Positions 23,344 through 33,718 are shown, numbered from the stretch's first letter. The stretch: DNA of 64,000 bases from Phialocephala subalpina (GCA_900073065.1 FJOG01000012.1:31700-95699), one strand, 5' to 3'. Program-made: numbers and translations. The notes: generated by a model from the letters alone, not told the origin.

Positions 23344-23920
23344 TTTCTCTCCTTGGCTTGCTTTTTGGTGACGTCACAATGGAAAGGATGAGGTATGATA
23401 CCAGGTTCCTTTGGACTGCAGTTCTTCCATTATTGCCCTGCTGCTTCGGATCGCGAGACATAAATGATAATGAATATTGCTTTGATCCCATTTTCTTTCC
23501 TATTTCTTCCCTTCAAATTACTCTGTTGAAATGCAACCCATTGACCACTACCCCGGCACAGAATATACAAGCAGTAACATAATCGTATCAACACTTGCCT
23601 TGGCTCACTCACGTGACCATGCGGGTGCTAGTCCCAATTGGGACCAGCGCGTACGCGCACACACATATATTGCACTGTCTCTGTAGAACCTCAATTGATC
23701 ACGATCTTCCACACCTAGCATACCACTCGACTGATTCGACGTGATATATGCTTAAATGGAGACAACCGACAAATACTCTCATTTTTTCAATCAGCTTATA
23801 AATCGACAGTAGAAGTATAATTTGATTTGTTTATTGATTGAATTGAACATATCATTATTGAGTTGGTACAGTACGTGACTAAGCCCTTTATTTTGGGACT
23901 ACACCGTCCTGTGACTTCAT
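23344..23920. other. Intergenic DNA with a small palindrome
   Basis: No gene seen. Around 23631-23652 is CTAGTCCCAATTGGGACCAG, a near-perfect palindrome of GGTCCCAATTGGGACC type, of unknown meaning. Confidence 0.4.
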
Positions 23921-24913
23921 TCATCCTTTATATCTTGCGATGCTCTCATTTGGACTCATTTTCACTGTCACCATCCCACGAATGATGTAGTGCTTTCCGT
24001 CATCTCCTTGCATCTCTACTAGTATGCCATCAATAGGGCTATTTTCATCATCTGAGATTTGGCGAAAGGCAGCGCCCTCAAAGATTTAGGCGTCCTTCAA
24101 CGTCTTATCTCCCGCCGCAGCCCTACTAACACATACACTGTCATCAAGCTCGCCCTCCTCGTGGCGACGGTTTTCACTATCATTGGTAGCGATTGGCATT
24201 TCGATAGGCATTTCGTCAACAAACAGGCTCCCTTCTTCCTCTTCCACTTCACCCCCTTGTACTAGAATGTCCTGTCGTATTGCGAACTCGGTCTCGGCCT
24301 CGGCCGCGGACTCAGCTCCAATCACGTGGTTGGTGAGCTCATCCCGATGGTGAATCGCTCTAGGAGCACCAAGGGACCCGGCCCCGGTGCTATGTATTAC
24401 GGTCGCCCCCTTGTAGATAGTCGGGGACACGGTTGCGCCCCGAGAATGGGCCTCTCGCTGGTGTGCCACGAAACTCTCTTGGCCATTAAAGCCCCGCTTG
24501 CAAAGGATGCAGTGAATTACGTGGGAAAGACCACCATAGAATTAAGGAATGGGACGCTTAGGAGGAGGTGGCCCACCGAAGCACTTGCGAAGTTGCGGCT
24601 TTATTCCAGGCCGAATCATCCAACGAAGTGGAATTCCTACGATGCGACCTGGGTTAGCAATTACAAACCGAGGGCACTTTCTCTCGAAATCGTGCTTTAG
24701 AACTTTCCGAATCTTGTACTTTGTGTATTAGTACTCCGGATACTTTTGAGCAAGCCATTCGTAAATTTCAGCTACGCTCATTTGCGATGTCTGCGCGTTC
24801 AATAGACACGTGGCGATTAGATGAACTCCATGCCCTGCTTCCATTGGTAATATTCTAGTGGCTCGCGTGCCTTGACGCGATTCCGACGAACTTTGAGAGG
24901 TGATAGAATCCAT
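23921..24913 (-). pseudogene. Winged-helix (forkhead-like) plus C2H2 protein, three nonsense codons
   Basis: One continuous minus-strand frame runs from the ATG at 24913 to a TGA at 23921-23923 (331 codons) with no frameshift. TAA codons interrupt it at 24728-24730, 24542-24544 and 24086-24088. The N-terminal third reads like a winged-helix domain: HLIATCLLNAQTSQMSVAEI, then YEWLAQKYPEY, a stop, and YTKYKIRKVLKHDFERK with CPRFVIANPGR. A C2H2 finger follows (HCILCKRGFNGQESFVAHQR then EAH). The tail is acidic. All three TAAs can be single C-to-T changes of CAA (CpA to TpA), the RIP signature. Intact relatives would be expected elsewhere in the genome. The assignment as a DNA-binding regulator rests on these motifs only. 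Confidence 0.65.
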
Positions 24914-25018
24914 CCTTGACTTGTGCTCTTAAGGCACAAGAAACACAGCCGAATAAAGTGACGTTGATAATGAGGCAAAGTGAAATTTATTAACATATGG
25001 CGATGATAAACGCTAGGT
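24914..25018. other. Short spacer upstream of the forkhead-like pseudogene
   Basis: Promoter position for the minus-strand pseudogene. No element recognised. Confidence 0.35.
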
Positions 25019-25020
25019 AC

Positions 25021-26260
25021 AGTAGAAGGCGAAATGGGTGTCGTTATTTTTTAGTTAATTATTTTTAGCGAGGTCCACTTCTAGACACTTATGGCTATGC
25101 ACCCCTGCCCGGATGTACCTGGAGGTGCCTCTCTGCCTTTATAGAAACAAAATTAGCTAGCGACCGTCTCCACTATTTTCCTCCGTTACTCCTTCCCTGC
25201 CTCCTCTTCTTTTGTTTCCTGTTATCCATTTTTATCAATAAACATAGCGCTATAACTAAATGCTACACAGCATATTTTAATTAACGCATTACTAAAAGAA
25301 GGGTTCGAGACTAAGCTAATAGCCACAAAAGCCTTATATAGGGTGCGCGCTATCCAGAGAATTCGTCTGAAGAGATAATAGCAATTCGATATACTTACCC
25401 CCTAAAGAACAAAAACTATCGGCCGTCGTAATTGCATTATACCACTTATATAAGAAGCTCTCTGCGATTTACTAATCAAATAGCCTTATTTATATCGATA
25501 TGAAATAATAAACTTCCTTTATCGCAAGTTTCATAAAAAGATATCGGAAAAATCAATCGGTTAGACTCTAAAGTCAATAAGTTAAACACGAAAAACGATC
25601 CGACGCATCGCATAACAACGAAATACTAACCTTCAAGACTACTACTTACATAGGATATCGAAGTATAAATCCGACTAGCTTATCTTTATAAATAAGTCTA
25701 ATTGCGATAGGAAAACTAAATATCAGCGTTAGGGGTAATCTTCAAAGAGTTTATCTCTAATCCAAACCATAAAGTTTAATCGCGGGAAAAGATAATATAT
25801 TCTTTTATATACGCGCAAAATGGCATTATACTAAGGCGAATATACTAAGGATCAATAGACTATGATTTATTTAAAGACTTTATTGCCTAATTACTATATT
25901 ATTATAATAAATACTTAAAATCAAAATTTATTATTATAATAAACAACGCCTTTTAATACTATTTAAAAAAGATCATGTAAATATATCGAGACGCAAAAAT
26001 AATATTAAAGTTCCTCCTATTATACTCGCTTAACTTTAATCCTATTAAAGAGTTTTTTGGCGTATTAAAGAAATTCATTAAGAAAAAATAATACGAAAAC
26101 GAGGATTTTATTATAAAAAAGTTTAAAATGTTTTTAGAGTAATACGTCAACGTAATAAATAACGATAAATACATTACAAAGAATTACTTCCGTTACGCAG
26201 GAATATCTATTACGTAATACTCTAAATAAATAAAAAACAAATAAAAAAAACTTTAAAAAT
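25021..26260 (+). mobile_element. RIP-degraded Tc1/mariner-type transposon
   Basis: Starts with CAGTAGAAGGCGAAATGGGT after a TA, the same terminal sequence as the element at 29266. The transposase is readable in one frame with many stops: HILINALLKEGFETKLIATK near 25271-25330 (N-terminal helix-turn-helix, matching the protein at 29462) and a C-terminal YSLNFNPIKEFFGVLKKFIK near 26020-26085, the mutated form of the YSPDxNPIE motif of DDE_3-type transposases. The right inverted repeat was not found, so the right edge is approximate. The copy is dead. Confidence 0.7.
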
Positions 26261-27985
26261 ATCTTCTTTTATACTTTAAAACTTTCTTATCTCCCGTTGG
26301 AATTTTTTGATATTACTTACAAATTACAAAACGATATTTAATATTATTTTATTCTTTATTATAAAGTTAATAATAACCTTTAGATATTACAAGATAATAT
26401 TCAATTCTAAAAACTAATTTATCGCAAACTAATTTGCAATTTATAATACTTATTTTTACCTTTCGCTCTCGATTTATATTAGGCCCTAATTATAATACTC
26501 CTCAAGCATAGCCTATTTATCGCCTTCCACGTCCCCCAATTTTTCAATAAGTAGTATTTCGACCGTATCGCAATATTTATTATAGGAAAAGGCATATACT
26601 TTATATTAACAATAATTAATAGAGCTATTTACCTTCCGCTTGCGATTATTATCGAATATATTTTTGATTATATAAAGTAAAATCTTAATACTAATATTAA
26701 TATCCTTCTCCGATTCCCCCTCCTTTATCTTTTCTTTAATATGTTTAATAATCTCTTTAAATTAGGCGGGCAATAGCTTCTAGTAATTCCCTCGCTCATT
26801 CGGCTAACAATAGGGTCCTTACTTGCAGTATTTAGCTTTATAGCAATACTACTCGTAAACTCGAGTTTAAAGACTAACTTCGGCGGCTCTTTAAAGCCTT
26901 TAAGCCTTTATCGCGCTTTTCTTCTTCTTGCCCTTCGCCGTTATAAAATCACAAATAACTTCCTTATAAACTAACTTCATACTAAAAGTTATCTTTCTCC
27001 CTATACTAAACAAGTCACTCAGACCTTTTAAGTGCTTGTCAACCAACTGCCAATCGATCTCCAGCTTTTTCCATCGTTTCGTGAGGTTATATCAACGGCT
27101 TCGTTCGACAAAGATCTCGATAATCGTTTCTTCGCACGTATAACTATCTCCTGGAAACTTATCTTTATCCTCAAAATACTTATTAAATCGGGAGTAAAAC
27201 TTAACTTTCCAAAAATCGCTCGAAGCCAAAACGAGATTAAGATTTATATCTAAAAAGACACGCCTAACTCTAATCTTCTCACGCTAAAAAATCTTCTATT
27301 AAAAGTCATAATAAATATACACTAGGTTATATTTATCATATTGCTTCTCATTATCCCATCCACCGAGTCGGAGAAGTAATAATATATATCCGCCATTTAA
27401 TTAATCGGCTTATTCGGCTATAAGGCTAATTAATTCGGCATTTATACTAATTATAAAGCTATTAAAAGTCAAAAACACGGGGTTATTATAATTTGAAGCC
27501 CATTAACCATCCCGCAAATCGTTATCTATATTAGTATACCTTTAAGTCGATATATATTAAAGCGAAAAGGGAATAACTATTATATCGCCATATTATAAAA
27601 AGGATAAATAGTTATTTCCTCGGAGTTTCTACGGGTTTCTACGGGCTTTTATAAGAGTCCCTTTGTTTACTAACTATATAATATAGCTAAAACCACAAAA
27701 TATTATAATCGAAACGATAATACGAATAAGATATATAATATAATTAATATATTATTTATCAAATGGGGGATAGCTAGTTCCTAACTTCGTTAGCGCAACG
27801 CCTAGTATATCGTTCGACCAATTATCTCTAAGCCCTTAATTAGAGCCTTAGCCTCAAACCTTTTATTAACTTCTTTATCTTAGACTTATTTCTATTATCT
27901 TAATTTTCGGGGTTAAATTATATAAATCGCAACCTATTTATAAGTACTTCCGCTTATAACCCATACTCGTCGAATAGCAAACGTA
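26261..27985. repeat. AT-rich RIP-degraded DNA
   Basis: No readable gene. Around 27595-27700 is a degraded copy (CGGAGTTTCTACGGGTTTCT...) of a sequence also present, unmutated, at 29640-29740. Around 27400-27450 the word TCGGCTTATTCGGCTATAAG recurs in an imperfect inverted arrangement. Both suggest fragments of several repeats. Confidence 0.5.
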
Positions 27986-27989
27986 CTAA

Positions 27990-29060
27990 CCGTTTAATGC
28001 TCTAAGCCCAAATACATCTTCTAAAGCTAAAAGCAAATAGCGAATTTAGTTTCACGAACGATATTATTTACTTTATAGCGCCTTATATAATACTTTCATA
28101 TACTTAAAAAGAAAATAATAAAGAAATCACCTTCGAAAACCTAAAAAATAGCTCTAAGAAAACGAAAAACAAATATAAAAAGCTTCGGTTTTATAAACAA
28201 TAAACCGCTCGTAATAATTTATAATATTTCTAAGTGGATATTTACTATATTAACAAATCGAATAGCATTAAGCTTTCGGAAGCTATTAACTCTATATTTC
28301 GCTAATATCGCAAAGCGGTAATATATTATATATATTTAGTAAATATTTAAATAAAAGATCAAATAAACTTATCTTTAAAGCTATAAGAAATAGCTTTTAA
28401 AAACAATCGATAGTTTACCCGTAATTAGACACTTTAAGAGCTTATTGTACTACTATTAATAGAATTTTTCTCTTTGAATAACAATCGATTTAATGATAAA
28501 AAGTTATTAGAGGAATAATTTCACAAGATAATAGGGATTTTTATTCTCGCTCTTTAAGGTAAGCCTCTTTCTAATTTCAGTTTCGGCGAGCGAGTATTAT
28601 AGGCACGAAATCGGGATATTAAGCGTGAAGAAGACTTTGCTTATTCCTTGCTAAGTATCTTCGATATCTTAATACTAGTTATCTATAGTAAGGGAAAAGA
28701 AAACGCATTCCGTAGGCTAAACCGCGAATAGAAATACCGACTCGACGAACTTTCACAGGCTACCTCGAATTATGCCAAGCGGTTAAATATGCTGCAGTAG
28801 ACGCTCGAGGGGCACAGCGGCTACGTCTCGTCAGTGGCCTTCTCGCCCGACTCGAGACTGCTGGCGTCGGCGTCGTACGACAAGACGATGCGGCTCTGGG
28901 GCGCGGCCACTGGCGCGCTGCAGCAGACGCTCGAGGGGCACGGCGACTAGGTCACGTCAGTAGCCTTCTCGCCCGACTCGAGGCTGCTAGCGTCGGCATC
29001 GTACGACAAGACGGTGCGGCTCTAGGACGCGGCCACTGGCGCACTACAATAGAACATCGC
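27990..29060 (+). pseudogene. HET domain - WD40 repeat protein, RIP-mutated
   Basis: Translating the plus strand gives HET-domain landmarks in the right order despite stops: PYIILSYT and KEITFENLKNSS near 28080-28150, YINKSNSIKLSEAINSIFR near 28245-28300, then EEDFAYSLLSIFDI and KENAFRRLNRE near 28625-28725. These match the HET consensus (PYAILSHTWG, CCIDKSNSxELSEAINSMF, REEDxAYSLLGIFDV). About 30 residues later two WD40 repeats follow with a 126-bp (42-residue) period: TLEGHSGYVSSVAFSPDSRL and LASASYDKTMRLWGAATGAL. They carry CAG-to-TAG and TGG-to-TAG changes. HET proteins trigger cell death in heterokaryon incompatibility. In the known HET-E type a NACHT ATPase sits between HET and WD40, and none fits in the space here. 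The sequence ends abruptly after the second repeat. Confidence 0.7.
28797..29050 (+). repeat. Two 126-bp WD40-coding repeats
   Basis: The two units are nearly identical at DNA level (ACGCTCGAGGGGCACGGC / ...CACAGC, GCGTACGACAAGACG). They are GC-rich, in contrast to the AT-rich HET part just upstream. Near-identical 42-residue WD40 units are a hallmark of fast-evolving fungal HNWD-type genes. Confidence 0.75.
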
Positions 29061-29263
29061 AGTTGACTGCTACGTCTCGACTCCATTGTTGGGGGTTACA
29101 AGCTTGATCTTGATCGTAAACGTTAGTATTTTACAGGTTTTAACCTCACTATCGAATATCAATCTAGGAAAGCTTTTATTATTTGAATTTTATTAAATAC
29201 TCTACGTAGCTAGTCTTAATGCAGTCCATGTACTTTTGGAAATAGCTGCTACATAAATCGATT
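29061..29263. other. Flank of the TIR element, with a copy of its interior
   Basis: Bases 29209-29262 (GTCTTAATGCAGTCCATGTA... GCTGCTACATAAATC) match 30594-30645 inside the neighbouring element with a few differences. No gene is seen. Confidence 0.6.
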
Positions 29264-29461
29264 TACAGTGGAAGGCGAATTGAGTGTCGCCAAATTTATA
29301 GATAACTTTTTTAAGGGGCTGCGGGGTAAGCCTGTGGCTTGTGTGGCTTGTACACAGAGGTACTGTACCAACCTTAAAAAAAGGTAGAAATTGGCGGACC
29401 TAGCATTTCTTCTTCCTTCTATTTTTTTCTACCCGCCAGAGTCAGCGTGCCATTAACAATT

Positions 29462-29680
29462 ATGGCGCCGCTACCAGATGCTGCAACGCATATCTTGATC
29501 GAAACTTTGCTAAAACAAGGGTTTGAGAACAAGCTAATAGCCTCGAAAGCCAAGTGCTCCAAACGCACTGCCCAGAGAATCCGTCAAAAGAGACAGCAGC
29601 CCGAAATCGACGCTGTTCATGCGAAAAGGACAAGTGGCCACTTCCTCAGAGTTTCTACGGGCTTCTACGGGCTTCCATGA
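29462..29680 (+). pseudogene. Transposase N-terminal fragment
   Basis: From the ATG at 29462 the peptide reads MAPLPDAATHILIETLLKQG then FENKLIASKAKCSKRTAQRI and RQKRQQPEID. This is the helix-turn-helix start of a Tc1/mariner-type transposase, and the same peptide is seen mutated at 25250-25390. After about residue 55 the frame enters unrelated sequence and stops at 29680. The DDE catalytic domain is absent. Confidence 0.7.
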
Positions 29681-29858
29681 GAATCCCTCTCTATTTGCTA
29701 ATTATGTGACATGACCAAAACCACCAAAAAAAATCTCCAAACATCTTTCTCGATCGGAATGCTAAACCTCCTTCCACTACTCCCACAGAAAGCCATGGAC
29801 TCTCAAACCTTAATCAACCACTACAATTCGAGCAAATTTCGTCCGAGTCTCACATAAT

Positions 29859-30536
29859 TCAATTAACTGGATGCTTCCCGACGCGGGGGAACCGTGCAAA
29901 GCGAAAATCACGAGGACAGTCACGGACCAGGAAACACTGGTCCCAGCGCCACTTCTTGTCAGATAACTCGAAGTAGCAACCGATGCTCACAGTATCGAGG
30001 GTAGCCTTATTTTTGGTTCCAGTAACGCCTTTGCGTGAAATTTTGCGCAGGGCAGTCTCACCCCAGACCAGCGCAGCGGAGGACACAGATCTCCTCGAGA
30101 AGATCTTTGTCGGAGCTACTGCGATTTCTTCAGATGCCCGAATTTGCCCATCAATGTTGAGAATAATATTCGAATTCTTGAAAGTGACCTCGTTGGTCTT
30201 TTTATCAAAGGAATGTGGATTGAGACAGTCGAGAATATTCGGTTTCTTGTATCTCAGGTCCCCAGACCAGTCTCCGTCCACGAGGACAAGGTAGTATGGT
30301 CCTTTATATCTGTAGCAGAGATCATACAAGCCATGGCCAACCAAAATAGGCGTCAATCCCATCTCTCTGGCTGAGTTGATCCACCCGCGGTCTTTAAAGA
30401 TCTCGTCCCATATCTGTTGAACCCTCTTCTTTTCAGAAAGATTGACAAGGAGGAGGCGAGAGACATATTTCGCAGATTTTAGAGGGAAGTAATCCACTAT
30501 ATTTTCCCTTAACTCTTGAGCGAGCTCTAGCAACAT
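29859..30536 (-). CDS. Fungal hypothetical protein (F-box-like N-terminus), cargo of a TIR element
   Basis: A minus-strand frame of 225 codons from the ATG at 30536 (MLLELAQELRENIVDYFPLK), with the frame itself open to 30641. The first 40 residues resemble an F-box helix bundle (LAQELRENIVDYFPLKSAKY, VSRLLLVNL). The middle has KDRGWINSAREMGLTPILVG, then YYLVLVDGDWSGDL. The overall pattern fits a fungal multi-copy family of unknown function. It is intact, has no visible intron and ends DFRFARFPRVGKHPVN. The gene lies wholly within the TIR element, opposite to the transposase fragment. Its upstream region has a second copy outside the element (29209-29262). Function is unknown; F-box proteins recruit targets to SCF ubiquitin ligases, but that is inference. 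Confidence 0.55.
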   Translation of the reverse strand: MLLELAQELRENIVDYFPLKSAKYVSRLLLVNLSEKKRVQQIWDEIFKDRGWINSAREMGLTPILVGHGLYDLCYRYKGPYYLVLVDGDWSGDLRYKKPNILDCLNPHSFDKKTNEVTFKNSNIILNIDGQIRASEEIAVAPTKIFSRRSVSSAALVWGETALRKISRKGVTGTKNKATLDTVSIGCYFELSDKKWRWDQCFLVRDCPRDFRFARFPRVGKHPVN

Positions 30537-30890
30537 AACGAATAGGAGTGAAGTGTAATATGATCCCCAGCAACTAGCAACAATAGTAGTTGGTCTTGAT
30601 ACAGTCAATGTACTTTTTGAAATAGCTGCTGCATAAATCAATTTATCTTCTCGTCTCTATTTTATTAACTGAGTTAGAAGAGAGGTGAGGGGAACGCTAC
30701 AGTTGTATAATATCGTAGTTTAAGGTTACACTCAATTATTCTATTCCTTTCAGAATTGGCTCCGCTCCACAATGATATTGGTACCTTGGAGTACAACGGG
30801 ACAGGGTGCACAGCCACAAGCGTCCGGAAGTGGAGCCCGCTTAAAAAGTTATCTGTAAACTTAGCGACACTCAATGCGCCTTCTACTGTA

Positions 30891-31435
30891 TATAATGTGC
30901 CATGTATATCTGATAATCTTATAGAACCCAAGGCGCCATATTTGGCTTAACTACAATATTCAATTTTTGGTTGCTCAGGCTACGATGTCCAGTTTCGGCA
31001 CCATAAGTAGGTGGCGTCAGCCACTTTTGGCGCCACTCTCGAGTCGTGGGACAACCCCGCATAACCCCCGCAATATTCCGACTCGTCAAAACCAGCCGGG
31101 TGCAGCGTCAAAATTGACGACCACCGCATCTAAGAGATTTCATATAGTATCTCGATAGAAGGTCTTTAAAAAGGAATACTCTGCAGCCAATTTTAGCTCC
31201 AAAGTCCAAAACTCGATAATAAAAACCGCTCGACATTCTTTATTTAGGCCAAAATTGGACGCGCTACAAGATGGTAGTCAGGCCCGTAACCTAAAGAGCG
31301 AGCTATTTTCAGCTCTCAGTTCGGGCTTTATTTCATGCATTGACATTGAGATGGTATAATATATAAATGCCTCGAGGCTTATTAACAGTTCCAGCAAGAC
31401 GAAATGGGGTTTTGGCGTGCGAGGAAAAGGGGCGC
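30891..31435. other. Intergenic DNA, no gene seen
   Basis: Ordinary composition with only short frames. No repeat identified. Confidence 0.4.
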
Positions 31436-31489
31436 TTATCTCTTGATCCGCGAGATCGATAAGATTTCTGATTGAAGCACACAAGTTGG

Positions 31490-31930
31490 TAGGGCAAAGA
31501 CGCTCGTACGGAGATTTTGGGCTTCTATGAGCTCACATGCTAGCACGATAATCATGGGTAATACGGGAATTTGGGCTGCCACCAGAATCAAGGCTAGTAG
31601 AAACTCATAGGGTGGTGGAAGTATACGGGCTCGTGCGAGATTTTGAGCTTTTACGAGTTCACATGTTAGCACGAGAATCAATGCTGGTACAAGTTCGTAT
31701 TTAACCACTAAGTCATCTTGCTATGATTAGTCTTTTTTTTTTTTTGGCTTAGTGTGTGGATTCCAGGAACCTATATGCTCCCAAGAGTAGCAGGTTTCCT
31801 GGGAGGAAGGCTTCCAGGAACGCGTTGGCTTCCAGGAGCTTTACTCCTGGGAGCCCGTGGGCTCTTGGAATCGTTATGACTCCCAGGAGAAAAGATTCCG
31901 GGAGTAATCTAGCTCTCGGGATAACCATAT
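31490..31930. repeat. Degenerate minisatellite arrays
   Basis: Two adjoining imperfect arrays. At 31490-31700 a unit like GAGCTCACATGCTAGCACGA with AATC recurs (GGGCTTCTATGAGCTCACAT, GAGCTTTTACGAGTTCACAT). At 31760-31925 a shorter unit around CTTCCAGGAAC / CTCCCAGGAG / CTCCTGGGAG recurs on both strands. A poly-T run lies at 31731-31744. Open frames through these arrays are by-products. Confidence 0.55.
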
Positions 31931-32169
31931 ACTCGGATAGTGCTCACACGAGGTACGTATGCGCTTCCTTTTGTTTGATGGACGTCCATCTATGCCTGCA
32001 AACATACCGTCGTACTAGATGTACCTCGCAACGACATTCGAGGTGATAGGATGGTGGGGTGCGGTGGCGAAGATGCTGGAGAGCGGGGAAGAGAGAGAGG
32101 CGACAATAACCATAAATAAGGCGATTAACTTGTCAGCCTAAGAGTGAGGAATTAAAAGTCCATTGCCCG

Positions 32170-32400
32170 AAGGATGCAGTTTGTGGAGAACTGGAAGGCG
32201 TTTGCAGGAGGTTGGGCGCCGTTTCTGGATGAGGCTAAGTGCTGTTTGTGGAGAACGCTGTTTCTGGATGGGGGTAAAGTGCCGATTATAGAGGTTGGAT
32301 ATCGTTTGTAGGGAAGTTGGACGCCGTTTCTAGATGGAGTTGAAATGCCGATTATAGAGGTTGGATGTCGTTTGTGGAGGAGTTGAATATCTTCAAGACA
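32170..32400. repeat. Minisatellite of GTTTGTGGAG / GTTTCTGGATG units
   Basis: The words GTTTGTGGAGAACTGG, GCCGTTTCTGGATG, GCCGATTATAGAGGTTGGAT and TCGTTTGTGGAGG alternate in an imperfect 30-40 base rhythm. A related sequence stands at 54635-54750 (CTGTTTGTGGAGTGG, CAGTTCTGGATGATG), so the family is dispersed. Confidence 0.5.
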
Positions 32401-32807
32401 TAAAGACCAAATTTTGAAGTGGACCGCGACGAAGTAGCATCTGGTGTATAGCCTCTTTTGCTATCGAAAGTGGAGATACGGTTCGAAAAGTCTCGAAGTT
32501 GTCGTTGATGAGTGGTATCTTTGCTAGTCATTACGTTGTGATGCTGCTTGCCTTGTTACAGTATGGACGTCAAGTAGTTAACTTTTTGAAACTCTGCGAC
32601 CGAAACTTGGTTCATTGATGGTCGCCGAGGCGGGATAAATTGGCTACACAATATCCTCTGATTTGGACGTCAAGTTTGAAAAGAACGGTTCTATTGACGC
32701 TAGTGTCCCTAAATGGCTGCTATTAGTAAGTTGATGCCTTTCATTCTGTCTGTATTGAGCGGGTATTCCAATGGACGTTGTGCTAGTGGCAAGTAACTGG
32801 TCCTCTT
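32401..32807. other. Intergenic DNA, no gene seen
   Basis: Only short frames without domains. Confidence 0.4.
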
Positions 32808-33279
32808 TCAGTGAATGATCTCGCCATACGAACGAGGACGAATATGCCACTCAAAGGCAATATCCCGCGCAAGGTCATCCTCTCTCCGCTGCTTCCACTC
32901 GTCAAGCATCTCGTCTAACGTCACAACCTGCCTCTCGGTTCCCGAGTCCCACGGTCCCAGCTTCTTCGAAGGCGACTGAGGCTCGTACCCTGGAGAATGG
33001 GCCTCCGCCACGCGGCGCTCGCTCTCCTCCATCGCCCTAGCGAGCCAACCCGCCCTGAATACGCTTCAGGTAGAGAGCATGCAAGTCTGGCACATGAATA
33101 ACGTCGTTGGCACAGTATTGGCATCGATCGGTCGGAGGCGAAGACGTTAGCGGCCATGCGCAAATCTCTGGAACGAGGATGGAGAGGAAGAGAAAACTAC
33201 CGCGGGAGCTGACCTTGGCGGCCCACTCCCCGTCCCTTGTCGTGACAGCGAGATTGATTAATCTGTATATGAAACCCAC
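32808..33279 (-). pseudogene. Unassigned minus-strand protein in two frames
   Basis: Two peptides abut in different frames. The upstream one (from 33279) ends CQYCANDVIHVPDLHALYLK then RIQGGLAR and a stop. The downstream one (from 33032) reads MEESERRVAEAHSPGYEP... and ends LARDIAFEWHIRPRSYGEII. They look like one protein: a CX2C pair, a helical segment, then a charged tail. A one-base shift or a small intron with acceptor CTAG near 33040 would separate them. I do not recognise the family, and the upstream start is uncertain. It lies on the same strand as the PRTase fragment just upstream (33377-33718) and may once have been joined to it. Confidence 0.35.
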
Positions 33280-33376
33280 TTACTAAGATAAACGAGAGGG
33301 CAGAAGTTCCAGATTGCCCGAATCACACATATTACAAGGTATTCGTATCACAAATCTAAGATTCCGAGATCTTTTC

Positions 33377-33718
33377 CTAAGTACCGCCAAAGATCAAAAG
33401 GCTTTGAATATTGATTCTGCCAAACCCACGTTGACGCAACAGTTCTCGGCCACGTTGAACCGGGAACTCGGCCACGACCATGATGCTGACATCCTCGGCG
33501 CCAATGCCGGCTTCATCTAATAGCTGTAGCACCGCACAAAGCGTCTCCCCGGTGGAAAGCACATCGTCCACCACTACCACTGACGAGCCCCTAGGGACCA
33601 CATCACACTCCATCTCGATCCGCTTCTCTTTCGAATTATTGGTTGCCAGGGACGAGATATGCGAGGAGGGCTTGATAAGAGAAACGGTTGGTGTCCTAGG
33701 CGCGGTAAGCGTATCCAA
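33377..33718 (-). pseudogene. Phosphoribosyltransferase-domain protein, C-terminal part
   Basis: The minus-strand frame encodes HISSLA...EKRIEMECDVVPRG followed by SSVVVVDDVLSTGETLCAVL, the PRPP-binding loop (DDVxxTGxT) of type I phosphoribosyltransferases, then AEDVSIMVVAEFPVQRGREL and a normal-looking end. It resembles adenine PRTase-like proteins of ascomycetes. The first half of the domain (about 100 residues) cannot be found upstream, where frames are broken, and the frame opens at a TTG. It is either a 5'-truncated copy or a gene whose first exons I could not recognise. Base transfer to PRPP is the family activity; the substrate is unknown. Confidence 0.6.

Larger units (their letters stand above)
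29266..30888 (+). mobile_element. Tc1/mariner-type TIR element carrying a cargo gene
   Basis: A 1,623-bp element with about 50-bp inverted ends: CAGTGGAAGGCGAATTGAGT then GTCGCCAAATTTATAGATAA on the left, and, reverse-complemented, CAGTAGAAGGCGCATTGAGT then GTCGCTAAGTTTACAGATAA on the right. TA dinucleotides flank both (29264-29265 and 30889-30890). Inside, the left third encodes only the N-terminal part of the transposase (from 29462), cut at about 29628. The rest is unrelated sequence with a complete minus-strand ORF (29859-30536). The missing catalytic DDE part makes the element non-autonomous. The ends match the RIP'd element at 25021. It is little mutated, unlike that copy. Confidence 0.8.

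Noticed and set aside
22889..23582. Opposite- and shifted-frame ORFs rich in His, Trp or Val
   Set aside because: They are shadows of the Gly/Cys-rich tail of the DUF1399 gene.
27361..27460. Possible CRISPR-like or iteron array around TCGGCTTATTCGGC
   Set aside because: Only two or three imperfect copies without regular spacing; it is better read as a degraded repeat in a eukaryotic genome.
31436..31708. Hydrophobic minus-strand protein
   Set aside because: Its repeats follow the minisatellite unit, so hydrophobicity is a by-product.
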